64,000 nt of DNA from Candidatus Uabimicrobium amorphum. Its GTDB lineage: Bacteria; Planctomycetota; Uabimicrobiia; Uabimicrobiales; Uabimicrobiaceae. Shown one piece after another: positions 1 through 8,998 of this stretch. A program made the translations under genes and the position numbers. The stretch spans positions 3,782,001-3,846,000 of the forward strand of contig NZ_AP019860.1 in the NCBI RefSeq assembly GCF_009002475.1, given 5' to 3'. The notes beneath the pieces were generated by a model that saw only the letters and a program-made list of their open reading frames with translations, was not told where the DNA came from and did no database searches. Position 1 is the stretch's first letter; each line of letters starts with the position of its first letter.

Positions 1-79
1 AGCCAACGCACTGGTCTTTTCGCGTTTGAATTTTTTTCGTCGCGACTTCTACATTGCTCTTGTCCAGGACTTAACATAT

Positions 80-307
80 ATGGAAACAGATACCGTTTTA
101 GATATCAGTCGCGCTTACGCTGCGTTAGAAAAAGACCAAGGCAAACTAGAACAAGCGCGTTTGGAATTCCAAAGCAAGGTAAATGACATGACACTCGATG
201 AAATAGAGATAAAATTAAAAGGTCTTGTCGCCATAGTTGGTATTGAAGTACAAAAACACGAAGTGGAAAAGATAGTGAAACATTTAGAGGAACAATATAC
301 AAAATAG
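80..307 (+). CDS. Small helical hypothetical protein
   Basis: A 75-residue, highly charged, probably all-helical protein (runs such as LEKDQGKLEQARLEFQSK and VEKIVKHLEEQYTK). No family recognised. I chose the ATG at 80 because an AGGA lies at 66-69 with usable spacing. The frame stays open upstream to the window edge, so a longer protein starting outside the window cannot be excluded. It ends 11 bases before the next gene and is probably co-transcribed with it. Confidence 0.5.
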   Translation: METDTVLDISRAYAALEKDQGKLEQARLEFQSKVNDMTLDEIEIKLKGLVAIVGIEVQKHEVEKIVKHLEEQYTK

Positions 308-318
308 GGGAGAACACA

Positions 319-1653
319 ATGAAATACTTTTTTCTGGTCATTGTTTTTAGTGTTATCACAATAAACGCCCAAGAAGATTTTCAATATGTACTTTGGAAAA
401 AGTATTTTAATTCTCTCAACGAAGATCCACAGCGTCAAAAAGAAAATACCCTAATTGATTACGCCTACCCCACATATCGTGGTAAAAAAACTTCGCAAAT
501 ACGACGCATTTTTTACAATGACAAAGTAATGAGATTTATTTCTTGGCAAATAGGAAAAAAACCACAAGATGGTTATCCTCTATACATATATCTTCATGGC
601 GGAGGTGGAACACATACCACAATAAACAATGGTCAATGGGGACCAGAAAACGCGTGGAAAAACTCCATTACCACCGGTATATTAGTGGCGACGCGAGGTA
701 TTAGCGATACATGGAACCTACACTTCAGGAAAGAATCCTACATCATGTATGATCGCTTAATTGAAAACATGATTGCTTTTCAAGATGTAGATCCGAATCG
801 CATATACCTATTTGGATTCTCCGCCGGTGGCGATGGCGTTTACCAAATAACGCCGCGTATGGCAGATCGTTTTGCGGCGGTAAACATGATGGCCGGACAT
901 CCCAATGGCACACAAATAAAAAATTGTCGCAACGTACCATTTCTCATACAAATGGGAGAATTAGACCATGCCTATTCTCGTCACAAACAGGCGGCAAAAT
1001 ACACCATTAAATTTACCAAAATGCGCAAAAAATACGGTGGTTTTATATGTGAAACATTCATTCACCCGCTTAGTTCACACAACAGTTGGCAATACAAATC
1101 AAGTCACCGCAATTACAAAATAAATAAAGTAATTGCCTCTCCCAAGAAATGGCTAAACAATAAAAACAGAACCACAAAACAAGCAAACACCAATAGTATT
1201 GAGTGGATGGCAAACCACAGACGCAATCCTCTTCCCAAACGTGTCATTTGGAACAGTGTATATGCCAAATTGCGCGTTAAAGAAGGGAAAACGCAATTCT
1301 ACTGGCTAGATCTAGGAAACGATACCACAAAATATTCCGACATCGATGTTCATTTAAATCGCGAAGAAAATGCCATTGTAATTGAAGAAAGCGGCGACTA
1401 TTTGCGCTTACTCATTAACGATAAGATGCTTGACATTGACAAACCAATCACCATCAAAATTGCACAACAAAACTTCACCATAAAACCACAACCTCACTGG
1501 AAAAACGCCGTACGGACCCTATTGGATCGCGGAGATAAAAACTATATATTTCCGGTAATCTGCGAAGTGAACAGAAACTCTTCCGGGTGGGTCGTTACAA
1601 ACTACATCGCCGATAATCTTCCCCAAGAATGGAAAACTTTCGAGACTAAATGA
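319..1653 (+). CDS. Secreted alpha/beta-hydrolase (polyhydroxybutyrate depolymerase/esterase-like)
   Basis: 444 residues. The N-terminus is a signal peptide (about 18 residues ending ITINAQ), so export is expected. The hydrolase core shows an oxyanion-type YIYLHGGGG motif near residue 90 and the nucleophile elbow GFSAGG near residue 170. Candidate acid (MGELDHAYS) and histidine (HPLSSHNSW) follow in the right order for a Ser-Asp-His triad. The roughly 180-residue C-terminal part is beta-rich and not recognised. A strong AGGGGAG site precedes the ATG. The family includes poly(3-hydroxybutyrate) depolymerases and feruloyl esterases; the substrate cannot be told from sequence. The last bases lie next to the following gene's leader. 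Confidence 0.75.
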   Translation: MKYFFLVIVFSVITINAQEDFQYVLWKKYFNSLNEDPQRQKENTLIDYAYPTYRGKKTSQIRRIFYNDKVMRFISWQIGKKPQDGYPLYIYLHGGGGTHTTINNGQWGPENAWKNSITTGILVATRGISDTWNLHFRKESYIMYDRLIENMIAFQDVDPNRIYLFGFSAGGDGVYQITPRMADRFAAVNMMAGHPNGTQIKNCRNVPFLIQMGELDHAYSRHKQAAKYTIKFTKMRKKYGGFICETFIHPLSSHNSWQYKSSHRNYKINKVIASPKKWLNNKNRTTKQANTNSIEWMANHRRNPLPKRVIWNSVYAKLRVKEGKTQFYWLDLGNDTTKYSDIDVHLNREENAIVIEESGDYLRLLINDKMLDIDKPITIKIAQQNFTIKPQPHWKNAVRTLLDRGDKNYIFPVICEVNRNSSGWVVTNYIADNLPQEWKTFETK

Positions 1654-1769
1654 GCGAAAATCCAAACCGCTACTTCTTTAGTGATTGCATTACCGCAGCG
1701 ATTTACTTAAAAGGGAACATCGCACACGAAAGACAAAAATTTTGTCAAATATTTGTAAAGGATAAAATT

Positions 1770-4730
1770 ATGCTTAGAAAACTATGTATTACATTGTTTT
1801 TGACGTTGTCACTCTATGCTGTAGAAGTCAAGGAAATGACAAATACCATAGCCAGTACTCTACCAAAAGATACCCAAGCATTTCTCATTGGTGACCTATG
1901 GAGCATCGTCGAAAATCTGGGTTTTTCCGAGTTAAAAAAACACCATCCACAACACGCGGAAACAGCGAACAATGAACTAAAACAAGTCGCAGATACAACC
2001 ATTGACGAACTCATTCGTGGAGAAACAGGATTTGCGTTTACCAAGCCCATCGCAATTGCTATGTTACAAAACACACCGCTTGTCGCGATACAATTAAGCG
2101 ACAAACAAAAAGCGTTAGCGTTTCTACAAAAACTTTGTACCAAATATCAAATGTCATTTGCCCAGAGTAACAACAATGTTATGATGTCTCTAAATACAGA
2201 CATACACGGTGTTTTTCGCAATGGCTATTTTTTTCTGATGCCGCAAAAAAATCCTCTCGAACTCCTCAATAAAAAGCCAACGTCTCTAGCGACAGTGCCT
2301 AATTTTATCGCAGCATCGCAACTCGCAAACGACGACGATCAGTTATTTGTTTACTGTCGCACATCTCTTATAGCGCAGCACGCCCCTGTTGTAAACAACT
2401 CGATTGCGAATGTGATTCCGGCCTTAGCAGGTAAAATACACGTAACGACGACAGGAGTACAAAGTGACATATTTGTAACTTTTGACAGTGACGGAAAATT
2501 TTCCAAACTTGTGGAAAAGGATTTTCTATTCAAAGATTTAGACAACGAGCTATATGGCTTTATGGAAAACCCACCGTTATGGAGTAATTTATCTATTAAC
2601 TTAAAATCACTGCGTTATATCGCCACAAATATTCTGCAAATAGAACAACAACAAATAAACGACTTCGAACAAGAGTTTCGTCAAAAATTCCAAGTTGATT
2701 TGAACCAAGATGTACTACCTTTGCTTTCGGGAAACATAGCGATGGCAGCAAATGCTTTTGGAAAAAATTTTTTCTCGGGTTCTCTGGCCTTACAAGTGAC
2801 GGACTTACAAAAAACCCAGCAAATATTCCAGCAAGTGACTAAGTCATTTAACAATGTGCGCTACGACGCGAAAAGCAGCGCATTTGTCGTGGAAGAATTA
2901 GACTTCCCTATATATATTCAGTTTGTTCACGACCATATACTTGTGTCTGCACCGTTCTCATTTGCGAAATTTCACACGTATCCGTTACAAAAATTTTCAC
3001 ACAAAGCGAGCAGTGTACTTCTTAATATGGATACACGACTGCTACAAGATTTTGTTATCAAAAAAGAAGATCCATCGTTCTTTGCAGAAGACGACTCCAC
3101 TCCTGGGAAAAACGATTTTTGCAAAGGAAACCATTTCAATTATGTATGCCGCGAAAATGAATACGAACAACTACTTGTACAAGTCAAAAAACAAATCGCG
3201 AAAGCAAAGAAAAAATATAAACAACAACAGCAAAAAATACAGCAGCAGCAGAAAGATATCATCGCCCAAATTGGCTCCATTACTTTCATATTACAAAGAA
3301 TGGATCGTGGCATAAATTTTAGTATAAAACATCAATTAAACGTCACATCTTTTGCGACTCTTTTTCGCCGTGCCATCAAAGTATTTCAACCGCAAGAGAA
3401 CCAACATCAAAAACACCTAAATCAACTACTAGAGCAACAGCAAACCATTCTCACAAAATTAAACGATTTCCGTTACGAAGAGATGTATAAAGATGAGCGT
3501 TTTGGTCTTTACATGCGCGTTTTTGATCAGATCCCCGAAACTGACTACGAATTTGAAATGCATACAGAAGAAGTTATTAAAAATAATAACGCCGCTACCG
3601 ACAAGCAATTGAAGGTGTTTCTACACAAGCATCGCAAATTTTTAAATTTAGCGCGCCGTGCTGCTAACATGAAGTCGTTTCGTTTTATACGTGAACTGCA
3701 AAGTCATGAAAAAACCGCAGAGTTGCTTCTGCCACATTTGTCTCATCTGCGCAATATCTCAAAATTTCTTCTGTGGAATGGGGCCAGTCTCGCAGGACAG
3801 GGCGAAATAAAAAAAGCATGTCAGGAATATTTATCGGCCTATGAAATTGCATTACAGTTAAACAGAGACAATATACTCATTTCGCATTTGGTCGCAAATG
3901 CGATCATCGGTAACGTAATACCACATTTGCAACAAATAATTCCACAACTCAGTGAAAAACAATGTGAATGGTTACTACAAGAATTAAAAAAACGCTACCG
4001 CACAAACAATCTCTCGCAAACCATCATGTACGATAAGGATATGATCATCAATTCCATGTCAACGACGTTTAGCCAGATCGATCACTTATTAAGTACTCCC
4101 CAAGATACTCCCGAGTGGGCAAAAAATGCCGGTGTAAACAATTTTGCTCTAATGAAAACACACATAACTAAAAACATAGAAGATTTTTACACGCGCCTTG
4201 CTCAGTCATGCGATAGTTTTGACAAAATGCAAAAATTAGATGATAATATAGAAACAGAAGTGTATGTCGATATATTCAAAATGATGTTAAAAATACAACA
4301 GTTCCATCATGAAATGAAAAACATCATTGAAGATGATCGTGAAAAACAACAGAAACTCATGCAGCGCTACACAATATTTATTTCAAATAACATTGCTAAG
4401 ATTTTATTGAGCATGGTAGCACCTGCCGTCGGTAGTATGGGACGAAAAAGTTTTGAAAATCAAACAAGAATCCATGCGTTAAGTGTGCAGGTTGCTCTGC
4501 AACTATGGAAAATAAGAAACGGTAGCTTTCCACAAAATCTATCGCAAATAACAGCGACCGTTGGAAAAGATATGCTCCAGGATCCTTTCACAAAACAATC
4601 ATTTAAATATCATAAAGATGATACGTCATGTCATTTTTGGTCCATAGGCCCAGACTTACAAGACAATAAGGCCCAAAAAGAGTATAGCCGGGAACAACAA
4701 ACCGGTGATATCATTTTTCGTGTAAAGTAA
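1770..4730 (+). CDS. Large secreted DUF3352-like protein with pseudopilin-like C-terminus
   Basis: 986 residues from the ATG at 1770, which has AAAGGA at 1757-1762 and begins a signal peptide (MLRKLCITLFLTLSLYAVE). The frame is open 120 bases further upstream but without a ribosome site. Residues about 20-450 resemble DUF3352-type proteins (STLPKDTQAFLIGDL, repeated beta/alpha units with FVYCRTSL and FKDLDNELYGF). A glutamine/lysine-rich coiled coil lies near residues 460-500, followed by a long helical region. The last 85 residues (LWKIRNGSFPQNLSQI... and WSIGPDLQDN) look like the C-terminal part of type II secretion pseudopilins, a fusion seen in planctomycete proteins. Function unknown; probably outside the cytoplasmic membrane. 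Confidence 0.65.
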   Translation: MLRKLCITLFLTLSLYAVEVKEMTNTIASTLPKDTQAFLIGDLWSIVENLGFSELKKHHPQHAETANNELKQVADTTIDELIRGETGFAFTKPIAIAMLQNTPLVAIQLSDKQKALAFLQKLCTKYQMSFAQSNNNVMMSLNTDIHGVFRNGYFFLMPQKNPLELLNKKPTSLATVPNFIAASQLANDDDQLFVYCRTSLIAQHAPVVNNSIANVIPALAGKIHVTTTGVQSDIFVTFDSDGKFSKLVEKDFLFKDLDNELYGFMENPPLWSNLSINLKSLRYIATNILQIEQQQINDFEQEFRQKFQVDLNQDVLPLLSGNIAMAANAFGKNFFSGSLALQVTDLQKTQQIFQQVTKSFNNVRYDAKSSAFVVEELDFPIYIQFVHDHILVSAPFSFAKFHTYPLQKFSHKASSVLLNMDTRLLQDFVIKKEDPSFFAEDDSTPGKNDFCKGNHFNYVCRENEYEQLLVQVKKQIAKAKKKYKQQQQKIQQQQKDIIAQIGSITFILQRMDRGINFSIKHQLNVTSFATLFRRAIKVFQPQENQHQKHLNQLLEQQQTILTKLNDFRYEEMYKDERFGLYMRVFDQIPETDYEFEMHTEEVIKNNNAATDKQLKVFLHKHRKFLNLARRAANMKSFRFIRELQSHEKTAELLLPHLSHLRNISKFLLWNGASLAGQGEIKKACQEYLSAYEIALQLNRDNILISHLVANAIIGNVIPHLQQIIPQLSEKQCEWLLQELKKRYRTNNLSQTIMYDKDMIINSMSTTFSQIDHLLSTPQDTPEWAKNAGVNNFALMKTHITKNIEDFYTRLAQSCDSFDKMQKLDDNIETEVYVDIFKMMLKIQQFHHEMKNIIEDDREKQQKLMQRYTIFISNNIAKILLSMVAPAVGSMGRKSFENQTRIHALSVQVALQLWKIRNGSFPQNLSQITATVGKDMLQDPFTKQSFKYHKDDTSCHFWSIGPDLQDNKAQKEYSREQQTGDIIFRVK

Positions 4731-4768
4731 AACTAAGAGAAACTAAACAACTTTAGAGAGGAGTTACC

Positions 4769-5131
4769 ATGGCAAAAAATGTACTCATGACCGACCTACA
4801 ATGCTGTTGCCAGGACCCAATGACAGGTTTTTATCGCAATGGTAAATGTGAAACCGGAAAATACGACTATGGCACCCATATCATCTGTGCTAAAATGACC
4901 GCCGAATTTTTGGAATTTAGTCGCGCACAAGGCAACGATCTCATCACACCAGTTCCACAGTATGATTTTCCAGGTTTAAAACCTGGGGATAAGTGGTGTT
5001 TGTGCATTTCACGGTGGGTCGAGGCGGAAAAAGCCGGATGTGCCCCGCCTGTTGTCTTAGAAGCGACTCATGTTCAAGCAATTGAACACGTTGATATTGA
5101 AGTTCTAAAAAAATATGCTGTTACAGACTAA
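4769..5131 (+). CDS. DUF2237 family protein
   Basis: 120 residues, the full length for DUF2237. Recognisable parts are LQCCCQDPMTGFYRNGKC at the start, DYGTHIICAKMT, and the central KPGDKWCLCISRWVEA, ending with LEATHVQAIEHV. The family is conserved and cytosolic but has no established activity; its cysteine clusters are invariant across members. A GAGAGGAG site sits just before the ATG. The gene lies between a secreted protein gene and a dienelactone hydrolase gene with 38- and 23-base gaps, so it may be in one transcript with them. Confidence 0.85.
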   Translation: MAKNVLMTDLQCCCQDPMTGFYRNGKCETGKYDYGTHIICAKMTAEFLEFSRAQGNDLITPVPQYDFPGLKPGDKWCLCISRWVEAEKAGCAPPVVLEATHVQAIEHVDIEVLKKYAVTD

Positions 5132-5154
5132 ATTTATTGCAAAAGGATAAAACT

Positions 5155-5979
5155 ATGCGCATTTTTATTATGTTTATGATTGTTTTGGGCTTTGTCATCG
5201 CCCAAGACGACTACACCGATAAAATGGAAAAAGAACACCGAAATGACAAACCCATCGCCGCACCCATTGCCAAAAAAGATGTCAAAGATGTCACGGCAAA
5301 AGATGTGGTATATGCAACAGTAGCCGGTAAAGAAGTAACAGGTTACATTGCCCACCCCAAAGGTACAACACAAGGTTTACCTGCAGTGATCGTCATCCAA
5401 GAATGGTGGGGACTAAATGACAACATCAAAACAATGGCACGCAAAATCGCCAGCCAAGGTTATGTGGCATTGGCCGTAGATATGTATGGTGGCAACACCG
5501 CCGAAACTTCAAAACAAGCGCTAAAGCTGATGAAAAAAGCCATGGGTAACCAACAACAAGCATTAGATAACCTAAACCAAGCTCACAACTACCTAAAAAA
5601 CAACTGCAAAGCAACAAAAATCGGTAGCATTGGTTGGTGTTTCGGAGGCCACTGGTCATTGCGTTGTGGGCTGTTATTCGAAGCCAAAATTGATGCCGTT
5701 GTCATTTACTACGGACGATTGGTAAACGACAAAGAGCAACTCGCGAAACTTTCCGCACCTGTTCTCGGAATATTTGGTCAACTCGATCGCGGAATTCCCG
5801 TAGAAAGTGTCAACACGTTCCACGAAGCGTTAAAGTCACTAAATAAAAATGCGGACATCAATATCTATCCCAAGGCCAACCACGCTTTCGCAAACCCCTC
5901 GGGAACACGTTACAACAAAGAAGCTGCCGAAAACGCCTGGGAAAAAACCATGGCATTTTTTGCAAAGCATTTGAAGTGA
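5155..5979 (+). CDS. Secreted dienelactone hydrolase family protein
   Basis: 274 residues from the ATG at 5155, preceded by AAAAGGA at 5141-5147; a TTG 18 bases upstream lacks a site. A signal peptide (MRIFIMFMIVLGFVIAQ) precedes about 30 charged residues and then a dienelactone hydrolase domain. The catalytic Cys is in IGWCFGGHW, the Asp in GQLDRGIP and the His in PKANHAFAN, giving the Cys-Asp-His triad of the family. VIVIQEWWGLN carries the conserved Glu. Family members hydrolyse lactones or esters; periplasmic location is inferred from the leader. Close spacing to the DUF2237 gene suggests a shared transcript. Confidence 0.85.
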   Translation: MRIFIMFMIVLGFVIAQDDYTDKMEKEHRNDKPIAAPIAKKDVKDVTAKDVVYATVAGKEVTGYIAHPKGTTQGLPAVIVIQEWWGLNDNIKTMARKIASQGYVALAVDMYGGNTAETSKQALKLMKKAMGNQQQALDNLNQAHNYLKNNCKATKIGSIGWCFGGHWSLRCGLLFEAKIDAVVIYYGRLVNDKEQLAKLSAPVLGIFGQLDRGIPVESVNTFHEALKSLNKNADINIYPKANHAFANPSGTRYNKEAAENAWEKTMAFFAKHLK

Positions 5980-6026
5980 TAATGCTCAAAAAAATTATCA
6001 TCAACCTATTACACAGTGCGTTGTAG

Positions 6027-6047
6027 GGGCGGACCTCGTGTCCGCCC
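6027..6047. repeat. GGGCGGAC hairpin, intergenic
   Basis: A perfect 8-bp inverted repeat GGGCGGAC / GTCCGCCC with loop CTCGT lies inside the GC-rich patch GTAGGGGCGGACCTCGTGTC. The patch stands out from its AT-rich surroundings. Similar 'GTAGGGGCGGACC' hairpins occur as dispersed intergenic repeats in many bacteria (from memory). There is no U-run, so it is unlikely to be an ordinary terminator, though it follows a stop codon. Confidence 0.5.
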
Positions 6048-6126
6048 GTCCCCCGAACTAAAGATAGACGCACGTTTTCTTCGTATGTTTATATTGGTTT
6101 TGTTTTAGCGATTCGTTTCCATGTTG

Positions 6127-6206
6127 GTGCCCTCACCATCGAATTTGTAGATTTCAGCTACGCTGAAAGCCACAAATCTCATGCCTCTCCCACGGGAGAG
6201 GCGTAA
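6127..6206 (-). repeat. Dispersed palindromic repeat, copy 1
   Basis: About 80 bases whose reverse complement matches 18051-18128 almost throughout. It holds two hairpins: GCCTCTCCC-AC-GGGAGAGGC at 6183-6202 and TTTCAGC-TAC-GCTGAAA at 6152-6168. The second is extended by ATTTGT (6143-6148) pairing with ACAAAT (6172-6177). It fills most of the intergenic space before the gene at 6270. It looks like a REP- or MITE-like element. Confidence 0.75.
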
Positions 6207-6269
6207 TGATTCTCTTTCGGTAAAAACAAAATTCACTTGCGTTGCAACAACAACGAAACAGGAAAAAAT

Positions 6270-6590
6270 ATGTCACGCTTATCCAGCCATTGCAATGTAT
6301 ACAATACTTGTCTGCGCATTATCCGCAACAAAGGATACAAACTTCGCCTCGAAGGCGAATTAGATGAAGAGGAAATGATCATACCAGAATCATTGTTGTG
6401 GTTTGCGGAAAAAGGCGAATACGATTTCTTGGCCGCCAACCCCATCGAGCTTTTAGGACTCGTTTCCATACATGAACATGTGGAACCCAAAGTAGATAAA
6501 CCCTACTGGTGGACAGTACCAGGAGACGACATTCGCGACGAGCTTTACGAACAAGCGTTTCCTGATGATGAAAATGAAGATCAACAATAA
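6270..6590 (+). CDS. Small acidic hypothetical protein
   Basis: 106 residues from the ATG at 6270, with AGGA at 6260-6263. An upstream in-frame ATG at 6237 has no ribosome site and lies closer to the repeat. The protein is acidic at its C-terminus (PDDENEDQQ) and has LRLEGELDEEEMIIPESLLWF and PYWWTVPGDDIRDELYEQ as notable stretches. No signal peptide or membrane segment; likely cytosolic. I do not recognise a family. It sits 82 bases before the decarboxylase gene. Confidence 0.6.
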   Translation: MSRLSSHCNVYNTCLRIIRNKGYKLRLEGELDEEEMIIPESLLWFAEKGEYDFLAANPIELLGLVSIHEHVEPKVDKPYWWTVPGDDIRDELYEQAFPDDENEDQQ

Positions 6591-6672
6591 ATTTAGATAG
6601 GTCAAAAAAGTGGCGTACAACTGTTAAACAAGTGTCTTAATAACAAATACCTTACTAAACGGATAAAATATT

Positions 6673-8067
6673 ATGAAAGACAAATATGCAGCACTTGACG
6701 TAGCATTTCGCGAAGCCAAGCAATGGTTAGAAAATTTAGACCAAAATCCCATTTTAAACAAAGCGGACCGCGAAGAACTACTCAACAGGCTGATGGTGGC
6801 GATGCCCGAAGACGGAATGCCTGGAGAAGACGTGGTACGTCACTTAGTAGACAATTGCAAAGATAACTTACTAGGAAGCCCCGGAGGACGTTTTTTTGCG
6901 TGGGTCATCGGTGGAGGATTGCCAGCAGCTCTTGCCAGCGATTGGTTGACAAGTAGTTGGGATCAAAATGCAGTTTTATTTGCCTGTGGTGCTGCGGTGA
7001 ACGTTGTCGAAGAGGTTGCCGGAAAATGGATTCTCGAACTTTTAGACCTACCGCGTGAAAGCTCTTTTGGTTTTACCACCGGTTGCCAACTAGCGCACTT
7101 CACTTGTTTATCTGCTGCGCGATACAAAGTACTCAAAGATTTGGACTGGGATGTCAACCAAGATGGCTTATGTGGCGCACCACAAATTGGCATTTTCACC
7201 AGCGAACATCGTCACGGCTCCGTAGACCGTGCCGTGCGTTACCTGGGCCTAGGTAACAAATGTTTACACAAAATAGCTACCGATGCGAAAGGAAGAATAC
7301 TCAAGGAAGAATTTGCGAAGAAAATACAGGCGTATTCGGGTCCCAAAATTGTGGTGCTCGACGCCGCAGATTTAAACATCGCCGCATTTGATAGCTTTAG
7401 TGAATTGATTCCCATTGCCAAAGAGCACAATGCCTGGGTACACATCGACGGTGCTTTTGGCCTTTTTGCCCGAGCAAGCTTACGGCTAAAAAACTTTACC
7501 GCAGGCATTCAACAAGCCGATAGCTGGGCCACAGATGCACATAAATGGCTCAATGTTCCTTTTGATTGCGGTATCGCCATCGTCAAAGACCGCGAATCAC
7601 ATCGCAACTCGATGACCATTCACGCGGCGTATATGCCCCCGCATAAAACTGCTCGTGACCAAATCGATTGGACACCAGAGTGGTCAAGACGTGCGAGAGG
7701 AGTGCCTGTTTACGCGGCGTTGAAAGAGTTAGGAAAAAAAGGTGTGGCTGATTTAGTGGAAAGATGCTGTGACCATTGCGCATTCTTTGTCGCAGAAATG
7801 GAAAAGCTACCGCACACGGAAATCATATGGAAACCAACATTAAACCAGGCTCTGATAAGATTCTGCGATCCTGAGGGAAATAATTCCAATGACCACGATA
7901 AGTACACCCAACAAGTTGTACGTAAGGTAAACGAAAGCGGCGAAGCTTTTTTCTCGGAATCCAAATGGGATGGAAATGTGGTGATGAGAGTTAGTGTGGT
8001 CAATTGGCAAACCACGAAGAGCGATATTGAACGTGTGGTTCAAGCGTTCAAAAATGTTTTACATTAA
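6673..8067 (+). CDS. PLP-dependent group II amino acid decarboxylase
   Basis: 464 residues, the usual length of group II (aromatic-L-amino-acid/glutamate) decarboxylases. PLP Schiff-base lysine is K291 in TDAHKWLNVPFDCG. VHIDGAFGLFARAS holds the Asp that pairs with the pyridine nitrogen, and FTTGCQLAHF gives the phosphate-binding/stacking region. SPGGRFFAWVIGGGLPAALA near residue 75 is the N-terminal substrate region. The family removes the alpha-carboxyl of amino acids such as tyrosine, tryptophan or glutamate; the substrate is not predictable here, and some relatives act as cyclising or aldehyde-forming enzymes. It is followed by a hairpin and a convergent gene. Confidence 0.85.
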   Translation: MKDKYAALDVAFREAKQWLENLDQNPILNKADREELLNRLMVAMPEDGMPGEDVVRHLVDNCKDNLLGSPGGRFFAWVIGGGLPAALASDWLTSSWDQNAVLFACGAAVNVVEEVAGKWILELLDLPRESSFGFTTGCQLAHFTCLSAARYKVLKDLDWDVNQDGLCGAPQIGIFTSEHRHGSVDRAVRYLGLGNKCLHKIATDAKGRILKEEFAKKIQAYSGPKIVVLDAADLNIAAFDSFSELIPIAKEHNAWVHIDGAFGLFARASLRLKNFTAGIQQADSWATDAHKWLNVPFDCGIAIVKDRESHRNSMTIHAAYMPPHKTARDQIDWTPEWSRRARGVPVYAALKELGKKGVADLVERCCDHCAFFVAEMEKLPHTEIIWKPTLNQALIRFCDPEGNNSNDHDKYTQQVVRKVNESGEAFFSESKWDGNVVMRVSVVNWQTTKSDIERVVQAFKNVLH

Positions 8068-8075
8068 AGTAAAAT

Positions 8076-8109
8076 CGTTGCAAGCACTGCTTTAACAGCG
8101 CTTGCAACG
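8076..8109. terminator. Hairpin between convergent genes
   Basis: Perfect 10-bp inverted repeat CGTTGCAAGC / GCTTGCAACG (8076-8085 and 8100-8109) with a 14-base loop, placed 8 bases after the decarboxylase stop and 6 bases before the stop of the minus-strand gene at 8116. No long U-run, so termination by it is inferred from position. Confidence 0.55.
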
Positions 8110-8115
8110 TAAAGG

Positions 8116-8880
8116 TTAATCTCTTTCTATAACGACCATTTCCAATACAAGCAAAGCGTCAGGATTGCTAGAAGCATTTTGCTGTGAATCCATAATTTTA
8201 GCATCCAGAGTAATTTCTCCCTCATTTGTATCAAAGAAATTACACACAGAGCCGGAGATCATTTTTCCTTCAAATTTTTTCACAACTTTTTGCTGATTTG
8301 TGGTGTGAATGGTTGCTTGCTCCGAATTGGTAAAGGCGATGGTAGCGATAGGATAAAACTTTGCGACCACCATGTCTTTAGGTCTTAAAACACCCGTAAA
8401 ATTGTGCGAAGACTCTCCAAAAGAACTTTTAAAAGCGTACGACACGGCGTGCCTTTGAAGGGAGGCATTGCGTATTAAATCTTTTTTTCGAATAACTTTA
8501 TATTCGCTCGCTCTTTTTTGAGAAAAGATTACCTTAAACGTTTTTAGATCTAGAAATATTCGAATTTCTTGATATTGGATTGTTTTGACAACACCTAAAA
8601 TCAAATAAATGTCTTCGCTTTCCTTAAACAGAATAGCGTTACCAGGCTCAGGTTTCTTAGTAGTTTCCCAGTCAAATATAGATGATTCTTCATAAAAAAG
8701 CTTGAAAGGAATGTTTGAACTATATCCCCATAAGTCAGACAGTGCATGTGCTGGATCTCTAAATTTAGAAATTTCATCGGGATTGGTTGCAATTTTAAAC
8801 GCTTCCTTGTATATGTTTTCAACGCTTTGTTGTGCAAATAACGTAACCGTGCAAAAAATCAAAAGGATGGTTTTTTTCAT
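8116..8880 (-). CDS. Secreted hypothetical protein
   Basis: 254 residues from the ATG at 8880 (AGGAG site upstream, clear signal peptide MKKTILLIFCTVTLFAQQ). A 16-residue longer frame is without a ribosome site. The mature protein begins with helical SVENIYKEAFKIATNPDEIS and is mostly beta afterwards (NAILFKESEDIYLILGVV, RVASEYKVIRKKD-like strands). No family recognised. No neighbour on the same strand lies close; the LRR gene upstream is 118 bases away. Confidence 0.65.
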   Translation of the reverse strand: MKKTILLIFCTVTLFAQQSVENIYKEAFKIATNPDEISKFRDPAHALSDLWGYSSNIPFKLFYEESSIFDWETTKKPEPGNAILFKESEDIYLILGVVKTIQYQEIRIFLDLKTFKVIFSQKRASEYKVIRKKDLIRNASLQRHAVSYAFKSSFGESSHNFTGVLRPKDMVVAKFYPIATIAFTNSEQATIHTTNQQKVVKKFEGKMISGSVCNFFDTNEGEITLDAKIMDSQQNASSNPDALLVLEMVVIERD

Positions 8881-8998
8881 TTCAATTCTCCTGGGAAGTA
8901 AAAGTTGTTTGTGACTATGTCGTTTCAAATATCGGTTTCTACAGTAGTATTGGAGAAAAAAATAACGCGTATCCCAAAAAAATAAAAAATTTTTATCG

